Positions 47,714 to 59,452 of a stretch of DNA of 64,000 bases are shown here, piece by piece; position 1 is the stretch's first letter; every line of letters begins with the position of its first letter. The notes beneath the pieces are model-generated. The model was not told where the DNA came from, did not search any database, and saw only the letters and a list, made by a program, of their open reading frames with translations. Origin of the DNA: Paraconiothyrium sp. Pb-2020 (lineage: Eukaryota > Ascomycota > Dothideomycetes > Pleosporales > Didymosphaeriaceae). A program made the position numbers and the translations under genes. The stretch covers positions 2,728,001 through 2,792,000 of the forward strand of contig JAJUBI010000005.1 in assembly GCA_022419385.1 (NCBI GenBank), given 5' to 3'.

Positions 47714-50305
47714 TCAGATCACAATGTACTCTCCGTCAACGCGGTCCATAGCTTTTCTCCACTTGAACGCCTGCTGCGGTGCGCCAAAGGGCCCCGGCCA
47801 GCGAGGCTGAGCGTCTGCATCGTCACGCTCCGTGTCCTCTTGCCAGACCTTCTCAAGCACCTCGAGGCCACTCAAGTTGTTGAAGAAGCCGCTCTCGCGC
47901 TGGATCTCAACACACCGCTGTCGCACGATAGCGCGGTGTTCGCTTTCCACGCACTCGGTGCCGATGAGGAACAAAGGCCAGAGCAAGAACTTGTTGACGC
48001 AGCTGGTGACTCCAATCTGCGAGATATGGAAAAGGCCCTGCGCGACGAGGCTCTGGAAATTGAGCGCACAGGAGGACAGCGTAGGATGCGCTAGGCGTTC
48101 GGTATACAAAAGTGCCGCATATCGGAAGCTTTCGCTCATGTGAAGCATTGCCGTGTCTGCAGGGGAGAGAGCTAGCCCAGGCACGCCCGATTGAGCATGT
48201 CCGATGGAGTGCTCAAACTCCCACTCTTGGAGTCGGACGCGGACGTCGTGCCATTCCTCCCAGAAGTCCAAGCGCTGATCCTCGGTACCGGAGCTGCTCG
48301 AATTCCTTGTTTCGCGGACGGTTGGTCGCCATCCGTTGCCGTCGATGTTGTTGAACGTGAACGGATACGTATCTCTCTGTTTCAGTCGCGGTGAAGCCCG
48401 CGGTGTAGTGTCATTTTCTCGAACAGGACGATTTTGACTCAGCAGATTCAGTCTACCAAGTCTAGCAATGAGTTTGAACAGACGGCCCTCGCACCCTGAA
48501 AGATGCTCCGATGCTCCCAAGTTTGCCGTAAGATTCATCATATCTAGGGAATCGCCCTGAACCTCCATTTCCCGATCATTAACCGCGCTCGTAAGGACGT
48601 CAAACCAAGTAAAGAAAAATTCAATCCAATCAATGAAATCTGAGCGCACTGTCCTGTCGCGCATGCTCAACAGCTTTTGTACGCCTGCCAATTGCGTTCT
48701 GAACTTGGTGAAGCCCGAGTCGCAGACGTGGAACAGGCAGAGGATGAGGAGAGTTGCAAAAACACTGTCGTCTTGCGCCCCCTGAGGGTCGACCAACTTC
48801 TGGTTGAGTAGGCTGATAGACTCGGCCTTGTAATGCTTTTCTTCGTCTGACGGCTCGCCGTGCATCTCACGCAGCTCCCATGTTGTCATTTGGGAAAATG
48901 CGTGCTCCGGCAGTAGTCCGTAGTCTTGAGCATAACTTAGCCGCCGTCCTTCAATACCACCACGCATGCGCAGGTTGTTAGTGGCTAGCGCTGCGATGGC
49001 GTTCCGCAGACCCTCGCTTCTCATGGCAAGGGGCATTACGTGCGTTCGGTATGGATTGGTTGGGCCATCACCAGCCACGAGAACCCGGGATATAAACTTG
49101 TCGTAGTAGTCCAGCAGGTATAGCATCCGCGGGGAAAGGTGGGAAACGGTGGTAAGACTCTGAGGAATGAAAGTGGTGAGCGCGAGTTCGTCAAATGACA
49201 AGGGGCCAGAACCATAGGAAGACGTACCCTCCGTGGGGAGATAGGAGAAACCAGGTTGAGACAATCCGCCCAGACTTGAACTCATTTCTCCCTCAATAAA
49301 GATATCTGGAAAAGCTGGTGGGCCCATGCTCTGCTGAGCAGAGCTGACCTCGTTGAAATCTTGCACGCTCTGATCAGAGCTGATACTGGAGCTAACATCG
49401 TCGGCGATGGGTAGCGCATGTTGATTCGAGTGATGATATCGCATATGATCCATAGCATGCATAGAATGTTGGTCGTGATACGAGACGTTCGAAAACCGAG
49501 GTACAGAAGAGGAGTCCATAAATGGATACTCATCGGCAGGCGTACGGGGATATTCGCCAGGAGAGGGGAAATCGCTCTCGCCGTAGCTACCAAGGGAAGC
49601 TGATGAAGCTGAAAGGCCATTGTCTTCGTAGGGAACAGCAAGGGAAGTGTGGAGTCTTTGCAGAGGACCCTGGCTCAGATGAGGTCGACGCAATTTGGAT
49701 GAATGCGGATGAAATGGGTCCACGTGCTCCCCATAACCGGGAACGGTGAAACCCATTGGCGTGGTGGGAGACGGTATTGGAATGGGGCTTGTAGGCCCGA
49801 AATAATGATACTCTTGGGGGCCGGAGAAAGCATGTGGGCTCGTGGGACTCCTTGGAGAATGCACGCCATAGTCGATGCTTGCTCGGGTTTCTAGTCTGGT
49901 TGGACTTTGCTGTGCGGTGGTTGCAGTTGCGTTGGCAACAGTGGCGTAGGTAGTCTGGGTCTTGGAGTCGCGTGTGGTGCTAGCGTTCTGGGTGGATGAT
50001 TTGGCTATGGGTAAAGACATGCCTCGAAGCTTTCCGCGGCTGGCGACTCCTACTCCCCAGGTCAAGGTAGTTCGGTATCCGGAGCACTCTTTGCCGAGCT
50101 CGATGCATTGCCCGCAATATGGCCGTCGACGATCGCACTTGGCTCCGCGTTTTCTGCAAGCAAAGCAATCTTCGCTGGCACCGGTGGCAGGCGCCCTTCT
50201 TCTCCGCTTCCTGGGTGCAGCGGCAGTAGTGTTTGCGGTGGTGTTGGCGGTGTTGTCTGGTTTCTGGGCCTCTTGGGCCTGGATGGCGTTGGTCGACATA
50301 GCCAT
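47714..50305 (-). CDS. Zn(II)2Cys6 transcription factor
   Basis: A single uninterrupted frame of 863 residues. The zinc cluster lies at residues 47-74 with exact spacing C47-x2-C50-x6-C57-x6-C64-x2-C67-x6-C74, preceded by a basic patch (PRKRRRRAP). It is followed by GVGVASRGKLRG, a segment shared by regulators annotated as Moc3-like; that subfamily name is from memory and tentative. A long Ser/Pro/Tyr-rich middle leads to a fungal-specific transcription factor domain over the C-terminal 450 residues (FIPQSLTTVSHLSPRMLYLL, then LDYYDKFISRVLV onward). It is expected to act in the nucleus on CGG-containing sites. The neighbours give no pathway clue. Absence of introns over 2.6 kb is unusual for this window. 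Confidence 0.92.
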   Translation of the reverse strand: MAMSTNAIQAQEAQKPDNTANTTANTTAAAPRKRRRRAPATGASEDCFACRKRGAKCDRRRPYCGQCIELGKECSGYRTTLTWGVGVASRGKLRGMSLPIAKSSTQNASTTRDSKTQTTYATVANATATTAQQSPTRLETRASIDYGVHSPRSPTSPHAFSGPQEYHYFGPTSPIPIPSPTTPMGFTVPGYGEHVDPFHPHSSKLRRPHLSQGPLQRLHTSLAVPYEDNGLSASSASLGSYGESDFPSPGEYPRTPADEYPFMDSSSVPRFSNVSYHDQHSMHAMDHMRYHHSNQHALPIADDVSSSISSDQSVQDFNEVSSAQQSMGPPAFPDIFIEGEMSSSLGGLSQPGFSYLPTEGTSSYGSGPLSFDELALTTFIPQSLTTVSHLSPRMLYLLDYYDKFISRVLVAGDGPTNPYRTHVMPLAMRSEGLRNAIAALATNNLRMRGGIEGRRLSYAQDYGLLPEHAFSQMTTWELREMHGEPSDEEKHYKAESISLLNQKLVDPQGAQDDSVFATLLILCLFHVCDSGFTKFRTQLAGVQKLLSMRDRTVRSDFIDWIEFFFTWFDVLTSAVNDREMEVQGDSLDMMNLTANLGASEHLSGCEGRLFKLIARLGRLNLLSQNRPVRENDTTPRASPRLKQRDTYPFTFNNIDGNGWRPTVRETRNSSSSGTEDQRLDFWEEWHDVRVRLQEWEFEHSIGHAQSGVPGLALSPADTAMLHMSESFRYAALLYTERLAHPTLSSCALNFQSLVAQGLFHISQIGVTSCVNKFLLWPLFLIGTECVESEHRAIVRQRCVEIQRESGFFNNLSGLEVLEKVWQEDTERDDADAQPRWPGPFGAPQQAFKWRKAMDRVDGEYIVI

Positions 50306-53300
50306 GGTAAAGGTGTAAGGTGCAAACGTCTACACTGTAGAGCTGCAAGATGGTTGGACGGTGTAAAGTAGGTGCAAGAAGAATAAACAAACGACGAGGG
50401 TGAATGCTCAATAGAGGCAAGAAGGCGCGTCCCGTGGGTACTATTTAGTCTGAGGGGCGCTTGGTCCCAGATTTGATAAGAAGATCAGGACGGGAGACAG
50501 GGCAGGCCGCCAAGTGGTTGCATGTTCAAGATGACCGCTGTATCCTAGCGTGCATCCTTTGCCGCGGTCTATGGAGGAGCTGGGGGGTCGAAGGAGTGCT
50601 TGAGCTTGAACCTGGCGAAGCTTGGGCTCTGGTAGGGGCGTGCTGCAGCTTCAAGGGCCTGCTCGCTCGCCACACCCCACACATGGCGGCGAATGATCGA
50701 TTTTTGGCATGATGTTACATCGTTTGGCTACCCTTGAAGATGCACGACGGAGAAGTGGCACAATCCACCAATGGCGAGGGGGCAGGGCGATCTTGCGGAG
50801 GCTAGCTCAGAGGGTGCTGGTGGACCAAGCCATAGAAACGGCCTGTTCTGACTTCCGTCGACCGGGGTGCCCATAGGTTTGCGCGGTGTCTACACATGCA
50901 GGCAGCGCAAAGCCAGCTCCTGATGGCGCGGTCGCAGGGACGAATGGCGCGGGTTTTGGGCATCGGGACCGACCGCTTTGGCGATGGGGTTGGCAGTAGG
51001 CCGAGCCCCTACTGGCCGTTGCAGGGAGGCTGCATCGAATCTGTGTGGAAACGGTTCGCACATTCTAGCTGTGCGCCAGCGAGGCAGCCAGCGGTGCAAG
51101 CATCGGAGGGCTGCAAGAGCCGCCTGCACGCGCGACCCTGTGCCAAGCGGCGGACGGCGGCCAGGGCACGCAGCAGGCGCTCAGCGCAGCGCATCAGGCG
51201 CGTGGTGTCCGCGGACGTCGTGGAGCAGCAGCAGCAGGAGGAGGAGGAGGCCTGCGAGCAGCGCGAGATGACATCGTCGTGTCGCGTCGTGGTGTGCAGC
51301 CAGCCGTCGGCGGCAGGCGAGCCGTGCCATGGTGCGCATGGGCTGGCATGCAGCGAGGCAGCGCGAGACATGTCGTCGAGCGACGAGGGCGCAGCCCGGG
51401 ACTTGGCATCGTCCAACCGCTCGGAAATCGAGCGAGGATGATGGATAACGATGAGTGTGCGATATGACCGTCTCCATCGCCAGCGGACCCCCACGCGCGC
51501 TGCTCGACGATGCTGCGCTTGAGACGCAATGACCGGACGCTCGCTGCCACGGCCACTGCCACGGCCACTGCCACTGCCATGCCACTGAGACTCCGCTGCT
51601 CGCTGCCCGCTGCCCGCCGCACACGGCGTCGCCGCTGCCCACGACCTGTCTCGTCGACGACGGACGGCTTACTCCAAGCAGCCGCCAGAGGTCATCTGCA
51701 GCCGGGCGTGCACGTGAGCGCGAGTGAGCCCTGGAGACCCGTCGGCCACGGGGCCGCTTTGGGACGGCCGGCGCGGTGGGGCCCGGCGCTCGTCAGCTCC
51801 AGCGCTGGACATCACGAAGAACATGCCCTCGCGCCGCCTAACCGTTGTACCTGAGCCATCCTCTCGTACCTTGCGGGGTAATCTAATGCCTCTGCGCCCG
51901 GACAGGCCTGCTGGTCCTTGCCATGCGCAGCCTGCCTCTCCTCGCTGCGTCGCCATTGTGTGCCTCTAGCCCTGCTGATCCCGCCTGACTCGTTATCAGC
52001 GCCAGCGCCCTCTAGTCGCAGCGCACACGTTCCTAGCCCTGATATGATAGCAAAAGCGTCGTGCCGGCCTCACGTTTCCCACACTGCGGTTTGTGCTATC
52101 GAAATGTCTAACATGCGTCTGCTAGCTGGCACTGCATCCTGGAGCGCAAGCACATCAGCCACCTGCAAACCCGTCCGGCTTCTCTTCTAGACGCTGCACC
52201 GTCGACGGCCAATCTGCAGCCCGTCTAAGCGAACGGGCCCGCCATCTCGAAAAAGACTCTGCACCGGAATCACTCATGGGAGCGCAATATACATCAACTC
52301 GGTAACCACTGATCCCACCAGGAACCACCGTCTTTCGCAATCGTGTATTCGATAGTCGTGCCCGCACCTGCTCCTGTATTGAGCTTGATCCGCCGTCTTT
52401 CTCCCAGCCCGACTTGCACGCTTTCGCAAGCCTAGCACAAGGTAGCCGCTCCGAATGGCTGTCAGCTGTTCCCCGCAAATGACCACACGACGCGAGATAA
52501 CGCGCCAGGGGAAACCGCCTAAAATGCAGGAGCGGTGAAGCCCTCGGTTTGAGCATCGCGCCTCGTGTCTGTTAGTCATAGTCGCACTCTGCTTCGTTGC
52601 GCACTTCCAACTCCAAATGTTGTCATTGTCCAAACCTTTGTGAACGCCGTCATGTCCAGCTACCCCGGTCTTCCTGCTCGGCCCGACTTCACACTTCCCT
52701 CTCTTCGGCGTACGTTCCTGAACTTCTAGACATCCGGTATTGCCATGCAGGATAAGGTTATGACTTCATCTACTACGCTCGAGATGAATACGAGCGAAGG
52801 ACCGAGGTCGTGCGTTAGCCTGCTGCAAGCCGCGAAAGGAAGGCACATCCTTATCGCCAACAGGGGACCTGTGCGGGCGTGTCGCGCTTCTCATGGGGAA
52901 GCACTAGATTGAAACATGGAGGCGTCGACGGCGTCCTTGGACGAGCTTCGGGGCTTCTTGCAAACTGCGGAAGGTGCGTAGAGGCGCGAGAGGGTGAGGG
53001 TGAGCATGGTGACGCGAAGGGCGAAGCAGCGTGCTGCACGGTGTGATGCGGTCCTTTTCCGTGGCGGCCGTCTCGAGGACGATGAACTGGCGAGATAGAT
53101 TGCGTGAGCACGTGCGTGGGAGTGTTTTGGTCCTGTCAAGGGCGATGGGCGATGGGCGAGGCAAGAGCGGGTTGGAGTCTCACGGAAGGTGCGACACGCG
53201 AACTGGACGGTGGACCAGAAAACAGTGAGCATCAGTCGCGGCGAGCATGAGACGCCATGCTCTTATATCTATCAAGAACAAGTACAATATGTAGAGTCCA

Positions 53301-54758
53301 GTCCAAAGCAATATCATGTTAGCCCCAACCTCAGGTCTGAGGAGAAACCCCAAGACGCGTCATTAGCTTAGCCTAATCGAGACACTCTGCCGCCTGCTTA
53401 ACTTACAAACAGCACAACTCCGACTTAGGATCTCTACACAGGCTCTAGTCAAAGCCACTGGTGTCTGTCGTCATGTCAACAATCCTACAATGGCATCAAG
53501 GGGCGCCGATGATCGGAGGGCGTGAGATCGAGGCATTACTACAGAACATCTCCCTTCGATAAGTGAGTCATGGGATACGAGCGGCACCACGAACGTCGTA
53601 TTGCTGCACTTGGCATGCTCAGTGGGCCTTGTGTCTGTCAAAGAAGCTTTTGATCCTCTTAAACGCGATAAAGCGCATCCACCAACGGAGCTGTTAGTCT
53701 CGGTAGACTTGTACCGTGAACCGCGCACCATTCCTGACAACTTCCATCGGCCACGGCGAATCCATTTAACAAGCTCCTTCCGCCGAACGAGATGCTGACC
53801 TCAACGTCCATGTCACGAATGGCCGAGGCGCATGCTATAAGATTGACGGGATTGATTTTCGTAGGTAGTGAGGGATGGGCCTTCAGGCTGAGAAGGTGGC
53901 ATGCCAAACAGGACACAGTATTATTGATACGCTCCTTTGACTGAGACATGTCTTGGTTGATGGAATTGGCCATCATGGCCTGTAACGACCACTGAATCCT
54001 GTCATCTAAGAGTAGTACTTTTCTAGCAACATGATAGAGTGACTAACAGCGATTTCACGGATAAAGTCATTCATCACACCTATAACTACCAAGCAAAAGC
54101 ATCAACTGGAATAATACTTTGTCTATCCCATTAACAATTGAGCAGATAATGGGTTCACAATGCATCCAGGTCAGGACTCTCTATCCTGCTCTCAAAGATA
54201 GCCACAATACCTAGAACGGCAACAGAGGCTTCTTCAAGATCGATGGGTTGCTGCAAGAAAGCCTTTGAAATCTTGCTTGATATCGTCTGGGGGCGACGTG
54301 GCTTGCTTGTAAAGGACGAAAAAGATTGATCCAGTCAGTAAACCATCAGCAGCGAAGTACTTGAGCACTTTCCGACAAGCAGTAGGACGTTTGTGTAATG
54401 GTAGATGTCATCACGTAGTTTATAAACAGGACTTCCTGCTGAGTATGTATTCAGAATGCGATTTACGGGAAGCTGTCAAATGCAACTATTGCGATTGACA
54501 CAAGCTTGCGTGCCGCAAACACCATCAAACAACATCACGCAGACACTTGTAACGGGTATATGATCCTGGTAAGTTACATGCGTCACCATACCACATTGAC
54601 CTTCGCCTTTGTTACCAAACGACCACTTTGAACAAATGTTAGAAGAAAACAGCGAATCTACTTAGATGTGAACTCAAGATGCGAACAACAAGCCACGTTC
54701 TCAAACAACAGCATGAGCTTGCATCGGCCAGCCCTTAGCGGCTAAAAGACTAAATACA
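50306..54758. other. Long intergenic region crossing into the AT-richer island
   Basis: 4.4 kb without a convincing gene. From 50300 to 53200 it is GC-rich and full of overlapping Arg/Ala/Ser-rich frames on both strands that look like compositional artefacts; a hexanucleotide tract lies at 51545. From about 53300 the composition becomes AT-richer. A 105-codon minus-strand frame at 53976-53659 reads with fairly ordinary composition but has no domain. The left end should contain the Zn2Cys6 promoter. Confidence 0.4.
51545..51587. repeat. Degenerate (GCCACT/GCCACG)n hexanucleotide tract
   Basis: Six to seven tandem GCCACN-type units are visible in a GC-rich spacer; not coding in any called gene. 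Confidence 0.8.
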
Positions 54759-55542
54759 ATGCTTGAGGAGCCTAGCACTCAAGTCGCAAAGAACGTGGAC
54801 ACAGAGGCGTCTCCGCCAAACACGAAGAAGGCTGCAACCGACATTCTGAGAAGCGAGTCGAACAAAGCACAGAAAGAGGTTCGTATCATAGCCTCGACCA
54901 GTATTGTAGCGTTAATTGCCCGTCGATAGCATGACGAGCGCCACGCAGAAGATGGGGCAAATTGGAAGAGCGCTATATAGAAGACTGCACGATGATCACT
55001 GCTGTGAAAGAAATTTTCGAATGCATTGGCAGAAGCAATATGGAAAGAACCACAGTACGACTCTCTAGGAAGAAATAGTGCAGCTACAGGATGATGTGAA
55101 GAGTAGGAACGCAGTGTTTATCTCCCAGAACTAAGATTTGGCGTCGACAGATTGCGAGAGACATGACAGGGAGACGAAGAAGCTTTGATGCAAACTTGGC
55201 ACTCTTGAAGGCGCCAATCATGACCTTAAGCAAGCTTTGGCGGTGACTGAAAGAGTAGAAAAGCAAGAAGAAAAGAATAATGCAGCTCTGAGAGTCTATT
55301 TTCGAAACGCAGAATAGCATCAGAAGGCCCTAGAGTCACAGTTGAAGGGGAAACGCGAAAGAAATGCAACTTCAGGACTTTTGGAAACTTTCATCGGCAA
55401 GTTCATGGTAGAGGGCTCGAAGTCGGTTGGGAGGCCAGGAGAGAAAGCTGCACCGTCCATACCTGCTGCGCATACTGTCTCGCTTCCGTCTACGCGTGCT
55501 GCCCATTCTATTTCGAAGCGCCGACAGAGGTCAGGTTGGTAG
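54759..55542 (+). pseudogene. Decayed K/E-rich coiled-coil gene (relic 1)
   Basis: The frame opens with MLEEPSTQVAKNVDTEAS, reaches a plausible intron (GTTCGT...CGATAG, about 52 nt) and later continues as a coiled coil (IVQLQDDVKSRNA, LEGANHDLKQALAVTERV, HQKALESQLKGKRERNA) ending at a TAG at 55540-55542. In that frame there are internal stops at 55132 (TAA), 55186 (TGA) and 55315 (TAG). Each would be repaired by one T-to-C reversion (CAA, CGA, CAG), the pattern left by C-to-T mutation. A frame break also lies near 54960-55070. Composition resembles the intact gene at 57063, suggesting a common family. Confidence 0.55.
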
Positions 55543-56059
55543 ATAGTCATCTTTATTACGTTGCTGATTGATCGCTCAGATTGTGCTGGCTGCTGTACGT
55601 TAGACGGAGTGTCTTTGATCTCCTACCTGATCGCTATGAAAAGGCATATAGCTGGTAATGTTCAGATGTCTGGGATCTGATAATGTAAAAAGCATAATAC
55701 CGCACCCGATGTACCAAATCCTAAGTGCATGATCATTCTTTCAACATACTTCTCGTTTCTTGGTAAATGTTACCCACTATCCGGTGCCGAAGTAAGATAA
55801 AGGCGAGAAACGATAGATTTAGACTCTCTTACCCTGTTCCATTGGTAGCCTCATGTTGGTGGCTTGAAGGACTCGCTGAATTTGGTTCCCCTGTGTCGTC
55901 GGCGCATTTCCCACTGGAGCTACAATCCAACAGTTAATCCCGTGCAATCTTAGCCAAATAATGAGAGGTAGGGTCAACCAGTAAAGACCTGCAAGCGACG
56001 GGCGGGAGTACGAAGTAACCAAGAAAATGTAAACTCATGGTGCACTTGAATCAGCGATC

Positions 56060-56547
56060 ATGCTGAAAGCAGGAGCACTGATAGGCGATGATTTGAGGAT
56101 GGTGGTGCGTGCATTAAGAGCATCGGCAACGACTGAAAGTCCGCGGAAAAGGACTTTTAGAAACCTAGCAAAGCTACTCCAAGACAACGCCCATCTGATG
56201 AAGAAGCTAGAAGCCTATGCGGAGGATCTCATGAATAGTACAGAAGGTAAGGCGGATCTGCAGAAGATAGACACCGAAATTCAGATTCCCAAAGAAAATA
56301 TGATTGGACAACGTGAACATCTAGCAAGGAAAGCGTTTTAGTCGTAAAACGCTGAAAATGGAAACCCTGCGATATTCCGATTGGGATGCAACTAAGCAGC
56401 AAGTATAACTCAGCTTTGAACCAAAATCTGTTTTTAAGATGACCTGATCGCGGACATCAAGAGTAAGACCAGCACTTACGATAAGATGAAGGAAGTTGTT
56501 AAGAAAATGACCAAAGTCGACCAGGGTTGGGAGGAAGCGACATACTA
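56060..56547 (+). pseudogene. Decayed coiled-coil gene (relic 2)
   Basis: The first part (MLKAGALIGDDLRMVVRALR, then LAKLLQDNAHLMKKLEAYAE) stops at 56339-56341. About 100 bp later, in a different frame, the same style of sequence resumes (DDLIADIKSKTSTYDKMKEV, VVKKMTKVDQGWEEATY) and ends at a TAG at 56545. The break makes an intact product unlikely unless an unrecognised intron joins the parts. Heptad-like K/E/L composition links it to its neighbours. Confidence 0.42.
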
Positions 56548-57062
56548 GCGACGAATTCTCATTTCGGGTAGAATAGAACATTCGAAAGCGGACAGGACAG
56601 GAATGCGGCCACCCGTGCTTGAGCATGGTGAGATTTGGGCAGTTTTGGTTTTTCCGACAGCTTGAATTGTTGAATTATATCCAGGAACTTCTCCATAGAT
56701 GACGGGTTTACTTACATATATTAATGTTTATGGTACGCTCAAATTTGAGTTACAAAAGTACGTGAAGCCACCCCCACCTCCATGTATGTAGCCCCACTCA
56801 AAGGGTGTGCAACGTTACACGACTCGACGTACCTTGTACATGGTAAAAGATGAGAACTCATCGCGATGAGAACCCGCTACTTCCCCGCACTTAAGTCCCT
56901 CTTACCTCAACTCACCCAAGCATACACCTTGCTCATCGTGCCTGCCTCGCCGCGGCGATGCAAACGCGCAGTTAACAAAGCTTGCAACAGTTGCATGCAT
57001 GCCCAGGTGGGCGCCTATCACCACGCGACTCTGCTACGCCGCCACCTTATGACAAGTTAAAC

Positions 57063-58787
57063 ATGGACATCGGCCCCGAAAAGTCACTTGTCGTTACCCT
57101 GAAGCTGAGTGCCGCAATACTTTCCGGGTTTCCCCGTGCTTTCTCATCGGCCGTCGATCAGACCAGGAAGCGCAAGCGAGATTTTACATATTGTCCTGAT
57201 GGGTCTAACAAAGTTGAAACCGATGGCGGTATGGTGGCTGAAGACCAAGACGAGATCGCAGGTCGGAGCAAGAAGCGCAATACAGATAATGGGGGGCCAA
57301 TTGATTTGCAAGATGACATTCTCTATCTTCGTGGTCTCAATCAGAGACTACGTGATATGGTAAGATCCACCTACATTGTGAGCAAATTTTGGACTGCTTG
57401 AGATACCCTGACGTAACCGTGATATACTTAAGCCCCCTACACTCAACGAGTTCGCACGTGGGCTGTGGAGCATCGTGTAGTCACATTTGCTGACCCCGCA
57501 CAGGACATGAACAACACCAAGCGGGAGGCCCAGGTCGCAGACCTTGTCGAGTCAGTCAAGGCTAACGAGAGGGAGATAGAGCGACTTAAGCTGAGGAACG
57601 ACTATTTCGAATCGGTAGCAAAGGCGGAGAAGAATGAGAACCAGCGCCTTATAACCGAAAACCACGAACTACTGTCAAAAGCAGCAACTGATATGGACGA
57701 AAAGCAACGTCTCGCAACTGATCTAGAAAACTCGAAAGCCGACGCAGCATTAGAGAAAGAAGCGAAAAACCGCCTGGCGGCCGAGAAAGAGGGTTTAAAG
57801 GCAGAGGGAGCACTACAGAGGGATGAAACAAAACGCTTCGCGACCAAAATCAGGATGCTTGAAGCAGCAGCAGTCCAAGATCGAGAGGAGAATGAGCAGC
57901 TCGCGATGAAGTGCGGGAAGTTCGTAAAATCGGCCACCGAAAACCGAAAAGAGATCGAACAACTCACAGCAAATAACAGGCAATTGACAGAGGAAAACAA
58001 GAAGCTGCAACACGGTGACGTTCTTTGTGATAGAGCGTCACTCATGATCGAGAAGAGAGACGAGAAGATCCAGGACTTGCAGGATGAAGTCGCAGCAAGG
58101 AAAAAGACAATCAATGAAATGATAGAGGCTGTAAAGAAAACATCAGCATTGGCAAGTACGGCTAGGGCGAACTCAGCGCGTCTGGAGCAGCTGGTTGCGG
58201 TCAAGAACAGGAAGATCGAATCGCTGGAAAAGGTGGCAATAGAGAATGAGAAAGGAATATCGAAATATAAGGCGGACGTCACGAGGCTAAGTGAGATGGC
58301 TGCAATGCTTAAGAGAAAGATAGCAAGCGACCAGCAGGTGCGGGATGAGATGGCGGCTCAAAGGGACACCACGGTTACCAATTTGAAGCAAGACATCGCA
58401 ACGAAAGACGAGACGATCGAGCACTTGAGACAAACGATATCTAAGCTAGAGAATACCGTCGCAGCAAGTAAGAAGAACGTTTTCGATCTAGAGCAAGAGG
58501 TTATTGCGAGCGAGCAGAAATACGTGGATTTGCAAGCTTCATCGGGACAGAGGGTGGCTCAAGCAGAGGTTCTGATTATCGGTCTGAGGGAGGATGCGGC
58601 TCATATGGTCACTACGAATACCAATTTGAAGCAGGAAGCCACAGCAAAAGAAGAAAAGTTTGCTGAACTTGTCCAGAAGCATAACAGACTCCGCAAGTCG
58701 CTCACGCGCTCATTGAAAGAAGTCGCACCGGACGAGACTGATAGCGATACGGAAGATATCCAAGAGGTGCAGAGCGGTAGGGCGTGA
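57063..58787 (+). CDS. Long coiled-coil protein, unknown function
   Basis: Two exons, 57063-57359 and 57504-58787 (144-nt intron), giving 526 residues. The N-terminal 100 residues include a hydrophobic segment (SLVVTLKLSAAILSGFP) and nuclear-localisation-like basic clusters (RKRKRD, SKKR). Exon 2 is almost entirely coiled coil (residues about 105-510), with repeated ENxxL/KxxIxxLE heptads and no proline-rich breaks, ending in an acidic tail (DETDSDTEDIQEV). Only one residue pattern dominates, so homology to named coiled-coil proteins (SMC, tropomyosin, Nuf2) would be unsafe. It is the only intact member of a local set of decayed coiled-coil genes in an AT-richer island. A nuclear structural role is a guess. 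Confidence 0.72.
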
Positions 58788-59042
58788 CTTCAAGACGTCA
58801 CTGTGTTGCCAGCCTTCGGTAGGCAAAAGCGTCCGGACCTCGCTCACTGCATGTTCATGGAGGCCTGTAGCAGCTTGTCGTGCGACGCGACCACGGTAGC
58901 TGTGCCTATAGAGACATTGGATGTATTCCATTGAGGTACAACTATCACGGCTGTAGCGCCTGACTCTAGCCTGTGAGCTGGCACAAAGGCTCTGTCTGCC
59001 CACGTGGGTTTCCGTGGGGCTATAGGAGCATACTACATTATT

Positions 59043-59307
59043 ATGTATTTAGTATTATCATTTCTATAAGTTTTGTGCCCACCCTCCTATAGAAGAATAT
59101 ATGGATAAGTATATTTCTGTAGGATGTATAACTATTAGCCTACAGGTAGCTAGTTGATTGAATGATTTGAATCCAGTACAGGTGTCATAGTAACAGGAAT
59201 ATATTAACTAGTATTAGAGAGGAGCTAACTATAGAAATCCATTTATCTATATATTCTTCTATAGGAGGGTGAGCACAAAAGTTATAGAAAGTACTAATAC
59301 TATACAT
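59043..59307. mobile_element. MITE-like palindromic element with long terminal inverted repeats
   Basis: The sequence is a near-palindrome about 265 bp long centred at 59175. The two arms each reach roughly 100 bp, and contain a perfect 23-nt inverted match (59080-59102 against 59249-59271) inside longer imperfect arms (for example TTTCTATAAGTTTTGTGC against TTTCTATAACTTTTGTGC). The ends are ATGTAT and ATACAT. It is AT-rich and non-coding. No clear target-site duplication was found, so the exact borders are uncertain. A foldback MITE or solo hairpin element is the best reading. Confidence 0.72.
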
Positions 59308-59337
59308 TCTCTTCTATTGTATTGGCAGCAAGAACTA

Positions 59338-59452
59338 ATAAAAAAGTCATTTCACCCGCAGGTCCCGGCCCAAGACATTGTTTTAGTTCGGCTTCGAACC
59401 GGTGCACTGTCAACGAGGTCAACGAAGTGGTTTCACCCAACTACGCCAGCCT
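59338..59452 (-). other. tRNA-like Pol III element (possible SINE or tRNA relic)
   Basis: On the minus strand a box A match TGGCGTAGTTGG (59448-59437) is followed 36 nt later by a perfect box B, GGTTCGAAGCC (59400-59390), and 44 nt further by a T6 run (59345-59340) that could terminate Pol III. Spacing is near that of a tRNA gene, but the D, anticodon and T stems do not pair properly, so it is not a functional tRNA. A tRNA-derived SINE or decayed tRNA explains this; chance matching is possible. It directly follows the MITE-like element. Confidence 0.38.

Noticed and set aside
50896..51441. 181-codon plus-strand open frame with Gln/Glu runs.
   Set aside because: GC-rich low-complexity sequence with equally long Arg/Ala/Ser-rich frames on the other strand; looks like a compositional artefact.
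53659..53976. 105-codon minus-strand frame of ordinary composition.
   Set aside because: No domain, no splice partners and no promoter character; kept only as a note in the spacer entry.
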